64,000 bases of DNA from positions 439,868-503,867 of the forward strand of contig CALNXY010000005.1 of the NCBI GenBank assembly GCA_942490705.1. Direction: 5' to 3'. This document shows, one piece after another, positions 9,483-18,485 of the stretch (position 1 is its first letter; the number at the start of each line of letters is the position of its first letter). The notes below the pieces were generated by a model, which ran no database searches, was not told where the DNA came from, and worked only from the letters and a program-made list of their open reading frames with translations. The DNA comes from JAGRCP01 sp942490705. GTDB taxonomy: Bacteria; Chloroflexota; Anaerolineae; Caldilineales; Caldilineaceae. The position numbers were made by a program, and so were the translations under genes.

Positions 9483-12089
9483 CTACTTCGTCGTCTTGGC
9501 GTACACAATTTCGTAACTAGTGTGGATGCCGCGGAAGCGATCCTCGATACTGCCCATACCTGCGCCCTGGACCACCTCGCTCGGCAATCCTTCAACCTTC
9601 ACGCTATACGCATATCCGGCCGCATACATCTGAAAATTGAAGCCTAGGTCCGGCGGCGCCTTATCCTCGACATTACCTGTATGACTGCCATCACCCCAGA
9701 AAACCGTGACTGGCTGTCCTACCACGCGACTCCCGCTTTCATCCAAAGTATCAACGTAGATGTGATGCTTGCCGCCCGATTCTTTCTCATTCAGGAAACG
9801 CGCCTCAACGACTCGCCAGTACTGTTCACCCGGTTGTACATTCGCAGGGATAACGTTGATGCCCAGCTGGTCTAAGCGGCCATCCCAGGCGACAGGCAGC
9901 GCGGCTGCAGCTTCAACCACCGGCTCCGGCTCAGCCTCCTGGACAACGGGGGCGGCCGCGACCTGCTGAACAACAGGCTGTGGTGTCGGCGTATTCGTCG
10001 GCAGAGGCGTCGGCGTAATGGTCGGCGTGGCCGTAGGAATCGGCGTGCTGGTGGGGAAAGGCGTGTAGGTTGGCGTGGCCGGCACCTGCTGGTCGACCAG
10101 TGCGACTGCCTGTGCCAAGGCGTCGTCCATCGCGGCGACTTGGAAGCTACCGATACTGTAAACGGCATCGATTGCACTATTGCTCGGCGCGACCGGGTCG
10201 GTCGCCATCCCGGCTCCACTCAGCATGCGATTCATGGCCATGGGCGCTGCCACGACAAGTAGATAGCCGAGCAGAAGCAATAATACGATCAATTGCACTT
10301 TGGCCAGCGTGTCTAGATCGCGGAACCAACGAATCGGCCCTCGGCGTGAGCTGCCGGCATCTTCCAGAGGCACGGGCTGCGGTGCTGCGTAGGCTGAAGC
10401 CTGGGCCATTCCCGGCCCGGCCGCGGCATACTCTGGGAAGGGTACGCCTGGCTGTTCACTCATACGCTGGCTGAGAATGCGGCTGATGTTGATCGCCAGG
10501 CTTGGGTGTGCGGCGAGGAGAAGATTAAAGTCCTCTTTGCTCAGCGTCCATACGTCAGCATCGGTCTCAGCAACTGCACTTGAGTTATGAGGCTGATTGC
10601 TCAGCAGCGCGCGCTCGCCGAACGCTTCGCCTGGTCCCAGAATCCAACTGCCACCGCTCAACGGCTGGATGCGAATCTGTCCTTGCTCCAACAAGAAGAG
10701 ATGCTCTGCCGGGGCGCTGGCACGAAAGATCTGTTCGCCGGCCCGGAAACGATTCGGCTCCAGATGTTGCGCGATCTGGCTTAGTTCAGCATCATCCAGA
10801 TCAGCAAAGAGCCGGAAGGCGCGAATATGATCCAGGTTACCGCCATTGGCTCCCGCAGTAGACAGTCGCGTGGCCAAACCAGCGCTAAGCGCTTTGCCGA
10901 TTGCGGGATACTGCTGGGTCAGTGCATCCAGGTCGGCTTTATGTAGCGTCCATAGGTTGGTATGGCGCGTAGACGTAGCGTCCTCAGTTCGCAACTGACC
11001 GCTTACGAGGCTCAACTCGCCGAAATAGCCATCAGGGCCAATCCGTGCTAATTCCTCCAGAATGCCAGCCGCGTTTTCGGCCGCCAGCTCTACCTCACCC
11101 GTTTCAATGAGATAGACGGCATCGCCGGTTTCGCCCGTGCGATAAACTCGCTCGCCCGCAGCAGCATGCTCTAACCGCATGCGCTGGGCAATCGCCTGGA
11201 GCGTCTGCGGCGGCAGTTCGGCAAAGATGGGCATTTGGGCCAAACGCATGACGGCCCGGGCCTGATCAGGACGGCTAAGCGGTGCGTTGACGCTGCTGCT
11301 CAGCTGACGGCGCAATCCCGGATGCTGACTGTTAAGCGCCTGGAATTCCTCGGCCGAGAGCGTCCATAAAAAGGCGTTTGCCTCAGCTACGGCGCTATTG
11401 GTATAGGGTTTGCCAGTCAACAGCGGCGTTACGCCAAGCAACTGGCCTGCGCCAATCGTTGAAGTCTCTTCGACGCTGTTGGCGGTATCCGGCTGTAATT
11501 CGACCGTACCCTCTTCCACAAGAAAAATGCCGCGTGACGGTTCGCCAGCATGATAGAGCACATCACTATTCGCCGAAGTCTGCGCCCGTAACTTTGCCGC
11601 TACAGCTTCCAGGGTATGTCGCGGCATACCCTGAAATTCAGGGGTTGCACCCAGCGTTTGCACCAGGTAATCCTGCATCTGTGCAATCTGACTGCCAAAG
11701 TTCTGGCCCAGCTTAATGCCGATAGCAGGATGGTTGAGCACGACCTCGCGCAGGTGCTGATCAGACAGGAACCAATACGCCAAATCGGAGACCGCCGTCG
11801 CCGTCAGCTCGTGGCGACCGTGACGGAAGAGACCGTCTTCACCAAGGACACTACCGGGGCCAAGGGTCGCCAACGTCGCGCCGCTACTTGTCGTCAAGCG
11901 AACAAAGCCCTGACCGATTAGGTAGAGAGCTTCTGAGGGGTCACCAGCCTCAAAGAGCAGCGTGCCTGCGTTTGCAGTGCTGGCTTCAAAGCCTTCCCCA
12001 ATAATTTTCTGTTCATCTTCGCTCAGCCCTGCAAAGAGCGGGGCGAATTGTATGAACTCTTCTTTCACAAGTTTCCTCCCAGGCGGCAC
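9483..12089 (-). CDS. Membrane protein with four cyclic-nucleotide-binding domains and an extracellular tail
   Basis: 868 residues. Four CNBD/cupin-type repeats follow one another at about residues 8-125, 150-265, 284-400 and 422-540, each with the beta-roll pattern (for example GDAVYLIETGEVEL, then GYFGELSLVSG with a phosphate-binding-cassette-like FGELSL). The match FGERALLS in the fourth is also close. The Arg that contacts cyclic nucleotide is not obvious in all four. One membrane segment (about 595-620, VQLIVLLLLLGYLLVVAAP) is followed by a Pro/Thr linker of TPTP type and a C-terminal domain of about 125 residues (KHHIYVDTLDESGSRVVG...). The layout suggests cytoplasmic sensing joined to an outside ligand-binding or display domain. 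No kinase, HTH or channel is attached. Function is unknown. Confidence 0.8.
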   Translation of the reverse strand: MPPGRKLVKEEFIQFAPLFAGLSEDEQKIIGEGFEASTANAGTLLFEAGDPSEALYLIGQGFVRLTTSSGATLATLGPGSVLGEDGLFRHGRHELTATAVSDLAYWFLSDQHLREVVLNHPAIGIKLGQNFGSQIAQMQDYLVQTLGATPEFQGMPRHTLEAVAAKLRAQTSANSDVLYHAGEPSRGIFLVEEGTVELQPDTANSVEETSTIGAGQLLGVTPLLTGKPYTNSAVAEANAFLWTLSAEEFQALNSQHPGLRRQLSSSVNAPLSRPDQARAVMRLAQMPIFAELPPQTLQAIAQRMRLEHAAAGERVYRTGETGDAVYLIETGEVELAAENAAGILEELARIGPDGYFGELSLVSGQLRTEDATSTRHTNLWTLHKADLDALTQQYPAIGKALSAGLATRLSTAGANGGNLDHIRAFRLFADLDDAELSQIAQHLEPNRFRAGEQIFRASAPAEHLFLLEQGQIRIQPLSGGSWILGPGEAFGERALLSNQPHNSSAVAETDADVWTLSKEDFNLLLAAHPSLAINISRILSQRMSEQPGVPFPEYAAAGPGMAQASAYAAPQPVPLEDAGSSRRGPIRWFRDLDTLAKVQLIVLLLLLGYLLVVAAPMAMNRMLSGAGMATDPVAPSNSAIDAVYSIGSFQVAAMDDALAQAVALVDQQVPATPTYTPFPTSTPIPTATPTITPTPLPTNTPTPQPVVQQVAAAPVVQEAEPEPVVEAAAALPVAWDGRLDQLGINVIPANVQPGEQYWRVVEARFLNEKESGGKHHIYVDTLDESGSRVVGQPVTVFWGDGSHTGNVEDKAPPDLGFNFQMYAAGYAYSVKVEGLPSEVVQGAGMGSIEDRFRGIHTSYEIVYAKTTK

Positions 12090-12123
12090 GGGACATTGGA
12101 TTGAACGATTCTATCAACCGTGC

Positions 12124-12164
12124 ACACTGTTGTACAGTGTAGAATTGTTCGCCTTTTTTGCCAA
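12124..12164 (-). promoter_or_regulatory. Candidate promoter with overlapping palindrome for the CNBD gene
   Basis: On the minus strand TTGGCA (12164-12159) and TACACT (12141-12136) are separated by 17 bases, as in a housekeeping promoter. The inverted repeat ACACTG-TTGTA-CAGTGT (12124-12140) overlaps the -10 element and would suit a repressor. The start codon at 12089 is 35 bases further on. Confidence 0.4.
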
Positions 12165-12247
12165 GATAGAGCAGGATCGGTAACGCGTTTCTCGCAACAG
12201 GAAACCATACGTTCCGCCTACAAACAGTCAACGCTCAGCGCAACCGC

Positions 12248-13648
12248 TTAATAATTGCGCTGGAACGTGGCTTCCCAACTATGATGCCCTTGACAGCCGT
12301 ATGAGCTATAGAAGACGTCACAATCAGCCGAGTCTGAGCAGTAGCCGCCTGCAATCAACGTATCTTTGTCGATATCACGCGAACGAGTGGTGAAGCCCTC
12401 AGCGCGGTCGCTGACCACGTCACGACCGTCATCGTTGCGCAACACAAAGAAGCCTTCGCCGCTGCCATGCAGGTCGTACTCAATGATGCCATCGCCCTTC
12501 CCCTGATCGCCGGTCACCAAGACCTCGCCCACATAGATTCCTTGAAGCGCCACACCATTAAGCCGAATACCATTGGCGTCGATGACGTTGATGCGCAGGA
12601 GATGCTGTCCAGCACAGCTGCCGTTTTCATCTTTAGACCACATACGGCGTTCAACAAGGCGAAACTGCGGTTGCCCAGACGCATCGGCTGCCGGCGGCTC
12701 GGCTTCTGGTGGCGCTGCTTCTGCTTCTGCCGGCGCGGGCTCGGCTTCGGCCACCGGTGCGGGTTCGGGCGCGGCCGTCGGTGCGGGCAGCGGCGGAATG
12801 TCGGCTGCTACGGCAATCGCGTCAAAGCTACCGACCTGTTCGACCAATTGCCCATAGACCCAACCCAACTGGCCATTGTCCAATTCGACCTGCCACCAGT
12901 CGCCGGCATCATTCTTACCGACCACAACATACTCTTCATTCTCATCGAAGAGATCGACAATTTCATACGCGGTATCAGGCCCGCTACGCACATTCATGCT
13001 GAGCGTAGCGCGCACAATGGGCTCAACGGACGGCACCTCTGTCGCGGTTGGTTCCGGCAGAAGTGAGTCCGGCGCTTCTGCATCAGCGCTTTCATCTTCC
13101 CCGACCTGGTCAAGCCCTTCCTCGGCACTGTCTGTGGCAGAATCTGCAGCAGATTCAGTGGTCGTTGGTGCAGATTCATCGCCATTACTGGTCGATTCTC
13201 GCGGCGACGCCGACGTCACGCCGGCCTCCTCATCTGCCGGCGCAACCACCACTTTGGCCGGACCGACCAAGGCGGGTGCGGCCTCAGCAGCTGCGGCCAG
13301 CCCCTGAATCAGATTATTCTGCAGAGCGTATGCATCAATCGTAGCCGAATCCAAGCCAAGTGCGTCGGTCAACTGCACCAAGGCGGCAGACAAGTCTGGA
13401 TCTGCACCGGCTGCAATCGTGGTCTCTGCAACATAGACCAGCCATTGCTCGTCATTGGCCACATCTATCTCACTAACTCGCTGGCGCGCCTCATCCAAAT
13501 TGCCGCTGGCTGCGAAATCACGGGCAATCTGATGGGTCTGCTGGAGCAGGGCCTCATCGTTCTCAGCTGACTCCTCCGGTCCGCACGCAGACAAAAGCAA
13601 GAGCGAACAGCACAGAGCCAATAGCAACAGCCTGGCCGGGCGTCTCAT
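12248..13648 (-). CDS. Lipoprotein with bacterial SH3 domain
   Basis: 466 residues from the ATG at 13648, which begins a lipoprotein signal peptide (RLLLLALCCSLLLLSAC, lipobox SAC). A low-complexity acidic and Ala/Pro-rich region separates an SH3b domain (about residues 225-285: MNVRSGPDTAYEIVDLF ... GWVYGQL) from a C-terminal domain of about 140 residues (RRMWSKDENGSCAGQHLLRI to SWEATFQRNY) with several Cys. SH3b domains usually bind cell-wall or extracellular ligands. An upstream in-frame ATG at 13825 would add 59 residues without a signal peptide and is rejected. The C-terminal domain has the same H-x-hydrophobic ... D-x-x-G-x-R pattern as the tail of the neighbouring CNBD protein. The precise role is unknown. 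Confidence 0.8.
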   Translation of the reverse strand: MRRPARLLLLALCCSLLLLSACGPEESAENDEALLQQTHQIARDFAASGNLDEARQRVSEIDVANDEQWLVYVAETTIAAGADPDLSAALVQLTDALGLDSATIDAYALQNNLIQGLAAAAEAAPALVGPAKVVVAPADEEAGVTSASPRESTSNGDESAPTTTESAADSATDSAEEGLDQVGEDESADAEAPDSLLPEPTATEVPSVEPIVRATLSMNVRSGPDTAYEIVDLFDENEEYVVVGKNDAGDWWQVELDNGQLGWVYGQLVEQVGSFDAIAVAADIPPLPAPTAAPEPAPVAEAEPAPAEAEAAPPEAEPPAADASGQPQFRLVERRMWSKDENGSCAGQHLLRINVIDANGIRLNGVALQGIYVGEVLVTGDQGKGDGIIEYDLHGSGEGFFVLRNDDGRDVVSDRAEGFTTRSRDIDKDTLIAGGYCSDSADCDVFYSSYGCQGHHSWEATFQRNY

Positions 13649-13908
13649 GATCTGAGTGTGGAGTGGAGAAAGCGGGGTGAGGAGAAAAGAAGGGTACGTA
13701 ATTTGTGAATGTAAGTAGCGTATTGTCATCATCCGGTTTCGCCTAATGCCTGTTCCTGTTATAATCCTGCTACACCAACGCACGGCCGAGCCAAACAGTT
13801 TCAATAGGTGCGTACGCCCTGTCAAGCGGGCAGGAAAGCAAAGATAACGGGCATTAGAACAAAGGTCAGGAACAACAGTTCAATTTCTGTACGGGTCACT
13901 ATATCTAG

Positions 13909-13990
13909 TGCCGAAGGTGGGACTCGAACCCACACGGGTTTCCCCACACGAGTTTGAGTCGTGCGCGTCTGCCAATTCCGCCACTTCGGC
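13909..13990 (-). tRNA. tRNA-Leu (anticodon CAA)
   Basis: Read on the minus strand, the acceptor stem is GCCGAAG/CTTCGGC. The anticodon stem CACGA/TCGTG encloses the loop CTCAAAC, giving anticodon CAA for codon TTG. A long variable arm (GTGGGGAAACCCGT) marks a class II tRNA, and the T-arm is GTGGG-TTCGAGT-CCCAC. The discriminator base is A. No CCA is encoded. Confidence 0.95.
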
Positions 13991-14137
13991 TTGGATTTCA
14001 TCTGCTGAGTATACTGATTGCGTGCAAAAACGTCAAATGATCACCGGTTTCAGCAACAATTTGACCCATCAATTGACCATTCGGCGGATTCCTGCAGACA
14101 TGGCGGATCTCGACGAATCTGTCGAGAAGATTTGGCT

Positions 14138-14800
14138 GTGGCTGACAATCAATTTGGGCCTGTGATCGTTTATTATCCAGCTGAGATCTTGAGTACAGAC
14201 TATCTAAGTGCAACCGAAGAAGAGGCTGCGATTGAGCAAGCGCTCAATCAAGACCTGAATGCGTTTAATCAACTGGTGGAAGCCTATCAAAGGCTGGCCT
14301 TCAGCGTCGCCTATCGCATGTTACAAGATGAAGACCGAGCCGCAGACGCGGTCCAGGATAGCTTCATCAAGGCATTTCGTGCGCTGCACACCTTTCAAGG
14401 CGGCAGTTTCAAAAGCTGGCTCATGCGCATCGTCACCAACACCTGCTACGATGTGCTGCGAGCTCAGAAACGACGCGCCACCGACAGTTTGGATGAACTG
14501 CCGACAACCGCCCAGTACGCGCCCTACTTAACCGATCCAACCGAAAGCCCCCATGAATATGCCGAGCGCATGGAGCTCAACCAGGCCATTGAAGCCAATA
14601 TTGCCAAACTGCCCGAGGATCAGCGCCTGGCCGTATTGCTTTGCGATGTGCATGGCTATAGCTATGAAGAAATCGCTGAGATTACAAACATCCCGATGGG
14701 GACAGTTAAGTCGCGTATCAGTCGCGGGCGTGCACGGCTGCGCGAGCTCTTGCTCACCCACCCGGAACTATTGCCATCCGCTTTCCGTCCTAATGCATAA
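14138..14800 (+). CDS. ECF-family RNA polymerase sigma factor
   Basis: A 220-residue sigma-70 group 4 factor. Region 2 (about residues 40-105) carries the -10 recognition block DRAADAVQDSFIKAFRALHTF, and region 4 (about 150-205) carries the HTH LPEDQRLAVLLCDVHGYSYEEIAEITNIPMGTVKSRISRGRARLR; both are complete. I chose the GTG at 14138 because GAGAAGA lies eight bases upstream; the long in-frame extension from 14018 has no protein-like character. The next gene looks like its membrane-bound anti-sigma factor. Confidence 0.9.
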   Translation: MADNQFGPVIVYYPAEILSTDYLSATEEEAAIEQALNQDLNAFNQLVEAYQRLAFSVAYRMLQDEDRAADAVQDSFIKAFRALHTFQGGSFKSWLMRIVTNTCYDVLRAQKRRATDSLDELPTTAQYAPYLTDPTESPHEYAERMELNQAIEANIAKLPEDQRLAVLLCDVHGYSYEEIAEITNIPMGTVKSRISRGRARLRELLLTHPELLPSAFRPNA

Positions 14801-14880
14801 GTCTTTCGTCTGATTTTGGTCCGGTGGGTACTGAATGATCGTACGGTACTCACGCCGTCATGTACTTGCGAACTGCGCTC

Positions 14881-15942
14881 ATGAATTCGTCGTATCACAA
14901 CTCTGTAACCGACGAGATGCTGTCGGCCTATATTGACGGTGTCACAACCGTCCAGGAAACAGCGCTGATCGAAGCCGCGCTAGCTGAAAGCAGCGAAGTG
15001 GTCTGGCGGTTGAATTCGATGCAGCACACGGTTGCCCTACTCAATCAATTGCCCGAGCTAGAGCCGCCGCATTCTTTCGCCCTTACGGAAGCCATGGCTG
15101 CCATCCCGCTGGCAAATCAGGCGATTCGTACACAACCGGCAGCAGAATCAGTCGGTTTGTGGCAGGCAATCCAGGATTTCTTCCAGACCGGCAATCCATT
15201 GATCCGCAATTTTGCGGCCGCCAGCTTTGCAGCATTTCTTATCTTGGTCGGTCTTGGGGCCGTCACCGGTGAACCGGTGGTCCCGAGCGAGACCATAACC
15301 GTCTTGCCGGCCGGCAGTGCAATGGTCGCGGATGGCCCACAGACCGAAATGGCCGAGTCATCAACGCAAGTTGCCTTACGTACGACGGTTGCAGAAGCCC
15401 CTCCTGCAGCGGCTGAAGGCGGAGCTGCGCCGATGATGGCCGAGGCGCCGCCGGCGGCGGCGAGCGCAATGAAAGAAAGTGCTGGGGACGAAGAAGAGCG
15501 GGCCGCGATGCCCATGGCTGAAGCGCCGGCGCAAGCCAATGCAGCATCAGCGCCCGCGACAGCCAGTGGGGAGGCAGCCAGTGGGGCAGCCCTTGAGCTG
15601 GAAGCGGCAGCAGCCCCGATGGCGGATCCATTGGAGGCCCCCATGGCGGCAGACGCTGCTTCGGCAGACGCTGCTTCGGCACCCGCAGCGCGAGCAGAGG
15701 CGCCACCGTCAGCCGCACAGCCAAATGGGCAAGCTATGCCTGCTGAAAGCGAGGCCGTTGCGGAAAGCGTAGCAATCGAAGAGGCAGCCGCTGTAGAGAC
15801 TGGCATTCAAGAGACGGATCCTCCAGTCAATGAATCAGAACGCTCCGCGCTTTGGTATTGGGCCCTGATTTCACTCGGACTGGCTGGACTCTTTGCTGTG
15901 TTCTGGCTGATCAGCCGCAACAACTACGCCCCCGCGATCTGA
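14881..15942 (+). CDS. Putative membrane anti-sigma factor lacking the zinc motif
   Basis: 353 residues, located 80 bases after the ECF sigma gene. Residues 1-70 (VTDEMLSAYIDGVTTVQETALIEAALAES) look like an anti-sigma domain, but the His-x3-Cys-x2-Cys zinc motif is absent. A membrane segment (about 104-124, FAAASFAAFLILVGLGAV) precedes about 190 residues very rich in Ala, Glu and Met-Ala-Glu-Ala-Pro repeats. A second membrane segment lies near the C-terminus (WYWALISLGLAGLFAVFWLI). The ATG at 14881 is used; one at 14860 is also possible. Assignment relies on position and topology. Confidence 0.65.
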   Translation: MNSSYHNSVTDEMLSAYIDGVTTVQETALIEAALAESSEVVWRLNSMQHTVALLNQLPELEPPHSFALTEAMAAIPLANQAIRTQPAAESVGLWQAIQDFFQTGNPLIRNFAAASFAAFLILVGLGAVTGEPVVPSETITVLPAGSAMVADGPQTEMAESSTQVALRTTVAEAPPAAAEGGAAPMMAEAPPAAASAMKESAGDEEERAAMPMAEAPAQANAASAPATASGEAASGAALELEAAAAPMADPLEAPMAADAASADAASAPAARAEAPPSAAQPNGQAMPAESEAVAESVAIEEAAAVETGIQETDPPVNESERSALWYWALISLGLAGLFAVFWLISRNNYAPAI

Positions 15943-16025
15943 GCGTCGCGCTATTGCTCCATCATCCGTCTCCAAAAACTTTCCAGATATCGATCAACTC
16001 GCAGCTTGTCGGAGAGATCAATAAG

Positions 16026-16119
16026 ATAGGCCGCGGATTGCGCGGATTAGGCTGAAACAGCTGGATTTTCTTAGCTTTTTCCGCTTGAATCTGTCAGATC
16101 CGCGCAATCCGCGGCCTAT
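16026..16119. repeat. Long perfect inverted repeat (REP/MITE-like)
   Basis: Two perfect 22-base arms (16026-16047 and 16098-16119), rich in CCGCGGATTGCGCGGAT, face each other across 50 bases. The arm itself contains two GCGGAT steps. The element lies between the anti-sigma gene and mutM with no coding potential. A looser set of the same GCGGAT words recurs at about 17,345-17,410. Such elements are often dispersed repeats, but copy number cannot be judged from this window. Confidence 0.65.
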
Positions 16120-16222
16120 TCATACTATCCAATCCCAGTCCATCCGCCGTCTATCTGACGACGGGCTGCCCCATTTTTATTTCCGTTGCAACCAAACCCA
16201 TTGCACCCAAAGTAGAGCGATC

Positions 16223-17050
16223 ATGCCCGAACTGCCTGAAGTCGAGACCTATGTCCGCGAGTTAGCGCCAGCGCTCAGCGGCCGCACAATCGTTGGGGCT
16301 GAGGTACGTTGGCCGCGCACCATTGCCGCGCCGGCTGCGGAAGCCTTTGCGGACGCGGTCGCCGGCCAACGATTCGAACGCTTTGGCCGGCGCGGCAAGT
16401 ACATGCTCTTCGGTCTCGCTAGTGGTGACACGCTCATCGTTCACCTGCGTATGACGGGCAAGCTTCACCCCTATGCCGGCGACGCACCGACAGACAAGCA
16501 TACCCATGTCTTATTCGATTTGGACGACGGAAGACGGCTTCACTATCATGACACACGCAAATTTGGCCGGATTTGGCTGGTAGCCGATCCGAGGCCTGTA
16601 TTGGCCAAACTTGGGCCTGAGCCCTTAGAGGATGAATTTTCCAGTGCAGGGTTTACAGCGGCATTGGCCAACCGCAAGGCAGCCATCAAAGCCCTCCTCC
16701 TTGATCAAAGCATCGTTGCAGGAGTGGGTAACATTTATGCGGATGAGGCGCTCTATCTGGCAGGAATTGAACCGGCTCGACGGGGCGGCGAGTTGCGCGA
16801 ACAGGAAATCGAGCGCCTGCATCGCGCGGTCCAAACAGTGTTGCGACGCGGAATTGAGTATCAGGGCAGCAGTCTAGGGGGCAGCAGTCTGCAAAACTAT
16901 GTACGACCTGGCGGTGAAAAAGGCGGCTTTCAAGAAGAATTCAACGTCTTTCGACGCACCGGGCAACCTTGCCCGGCGTGCGGTACGCCAATCGAACGCA
17001 TCACCATCGCGCAACGGAGCACGCACTTCTGCCCGTACTGCCAGCATTAG
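16223..17050 (+). CDS. mutM: Formamidopyrimidine-DNA glycosylase
   Basis: 275 residues. A bifunctional glycosylase/AP lyase that removes 8-oxoguanine and other oxidised purines from DNA. The mature N-terminus PELPEVE supplies the catalytic Pro and Glu, which fixes the start at 16223. HLRMTGKLH carries the conserved Lys, and NIYADEALYLAGIEP and SSLGGSSLQNYV are family motifs. The zinc finger C-x2-C-x16-C-x2-C (CPACG ... CPYCQ) closes the protein. The last four bases overlap the opposing YtxH gene. Confidence 0.97.
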   Translation: MPELPEVETYVRELAPALSGRTIVGAEVRWPRTIAAPAAEAFADAVAGQRFERFGRRGKYMLFGLASGDTLIVHLRMTGKLHPYAGDAPTDKHTHVLFDLDDGRRLHYHDTRKFGRIWLVADPRPVLAKLGPEPLEDEFSSAGFTAALANRKAAIKALLLDQSIVAGVGNIYADEALYLAGIEPARRGGELREQEIERLHRAVQTVLRRGIEYQGSSLGGSSLQNYVRPGGEKGGFQEEFNVFRRTGQPCPACGTPIERITIAQRSTHFCPYCQH

Positions 17051-17271
17051 GGGCGCTGAGATTTCGGGCGTTTGCCCTCTTCAAACTGCCGGCGCAGGTC
17101 AGCTTCGGCTTCGTCAGCCGCTCTTTGACCATCGCTCAGCGCTTTGTCGACGCGCGACTGATAGCCCTTGTCGTAGACGGTTTCATTGGCTGGACCAAAT
17201 AGGTAGCTGACAGCCATGCCCGCTGCTGCCCCCAGCAACGCACCGATGATGAAATTCGATGTTCTGCCCAT
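17047..17271 (-). CDS. YtxH-domain small membrane protein
   Basis: 74 residues. A glycine- and alanine-rich membrane segment (FIIGALLGAAAGMAVSYLFGP) at the N-terminus and a charged coiled tail (ADEAEADLRRQFEEGKRPK) match the YtxH type of envelope-associated small proteins, some of which are stress induced. AAGGAGA precedes the ATG by a few bases. The stop overlaps the 3' end of mutM. Confidence 0.75.
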   Translation of the reverse strand: MGRTSNFIIGALLGAAAGMAVSYLFGPANETVYDKGYQSRVDKALSDGQRAADEAEADLRRQFEEGKRPKSQRP

Positions 17272-17516
17272 CTAGAATCTCCTTATCGCTGACAGCGATT
17301 TCTACAAATTGGCTGCCTGTTGAGTCGCCTGCTGATAGATTGAACGCGGATATGCCGGAATGAGGCGGATTTGTACTGATCTTTTCCTGCTACTGCCTGC
17401 GCGGATACGCCTGATCCGTCCCAACTGTATTCCATTCCGTTGACGCCTGAATACCTGAGTAGAGGCCATTTTGGTCAGGATTATAGCGCAGATGTCTTTG
17501 ATCACAACAACCAATC

Positions 17517-17554
17517 AAAAGGGGGAGCGACTGAGATAGCCGCTCCCCCTTTTT
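17517..17554 (-). terminator. Strong intrinsic terminator
   Basis: AAAAGGGGGAGCG (17517-17529) pairs with CGCTCCCCCTTTTT (17541-17554) across an 11-base loop. On the minus strand the stem ends in a run of T, and it lies 50 bases after the stop of the leftward PspC gene. Confidence 0.85.
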
Positions 17555-17603
17555 CGTCCCTGCTTGATTCGCCTGGATGCCGGCGTCAATTCCGGCAACT
17601 CTG

Positions 17604-18485
17604 CTACTTGCTGACAGACCCGTCAACAATAATCACGTCCTGCGACTCGGCCGCGCGCTTGGCCACATCCACCGGGCTTTCTTGGGGAAGAAGCACGCCT
17701 AGCGCCAAATAGACCACCACGCCGAGGCCGATGCTGCCAACGCTGAGCGCAGCCCAAATCAGGCGGACCAGGTTGGCATCAATCCCCAGCCATTCACCGA
17801 TGCCGCCGCAGACGCCCAGGACAATCCGGTCATCCGTGCTGCGCTTCAGCGGAAAGCTCTGGCGTGCCGAAGCAAAGCTATTGCGCACTTGATCACTCGA
17901 CGGCACCTTGCCGTCGGTGCTGGAGCGAACCTTGTTGGTTACGTCATCCACATCACCGCGCCAGTTGCGGCCGCTGTTGCGCAGCAAGAGCCAGCCTGCG
18001 CCGATGAGCAATGCCGGCCAGAAGAGCACGCTCAGCACCGACCACGCAGCCGACCAGAGGCTGGGCAGAATGCCCACATTGGCCAGGAACCAGAGGCCGC
18101 CCAAAGCGATGAGCAAGTAGGCCGTGCGCGCCAGCGTCTTGTCGTTGAGCTGGATTGCGGCCGGCTGAATCTGACCTTCCGCCCGGGTGCCCACGGGGAG
18201 GAGCGCCCAGAGTGCGATGTAGGCGAGCACGCCGCCACCGCCAGTAATGAGGGTCAGAATAATCCAGGCGATACGGACCAGCGTCGCATCAATGCCCAGG
18301 AAATCGCCTACGCCGCCACAAACGCCGGCCACAAACTTATTCGTTGGGCTACGATAGAGCGTGCGGGGATTCGCCTTGGTTTCTCCATTGTTATCAGCGC
18401 TGGCATCAACCGTCTCGGTGACATCATCCGCCTGTTCATTGCGATCAATCTTGATGACCTCAGTCTCAATCGTTGCAGTTTCCAT
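17604..18485 (-). CDS. Double PspC-domain membrane protein
   Basis: 293 residues from the ATG at 18485, which has GGAG about eight bases upstream. PspC domains are stress-linked membrane segments first described in the phage shock response. Two are visible: LYRSPTNKFVAGVCGGVGDF with its helix pair at about residues 43-105, and RSTDDRIVLGVCGGIGEW with its helix pair at about 220-285. Two or three further hydrophobic segments lie between them. Both copies keep the VCGG-x-G-x-x-LGID signature. No pspA-like neighbour is present. Confidence 0.85.
   Translation of the reverse strand: METATIETEVIKIDRNEQADDVTETVDASADNNGETKANPRTLYRSPTNKFVAGVCGGVGDFLGIDATLVRIAWIILTLITGGGGVLAYIALWALLPVGTRAEGQIQPAAIQLNDKTLARTAYLLIALGGLWFLANVGILPSLWSAAWSVLSVLFWPALLIGAGWLLLRNSGRNWRGDVDDVTNKVRSSTDGKVPSSDQVRNSFASARQSFPLKRSTDDRIVLGVCGGIGEWLGIDANLVRLIWAALSVGSIGLGVVVYLALGVLLPQESPVDVAKRAAESQDVIIVDGSVSK

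Noticed and set aside
14881..15942. Leftward Ala/Pro-rich frames opposite the anti-sigma gene
   Set aside because: Products are simple mirror low complexity with no start signal.
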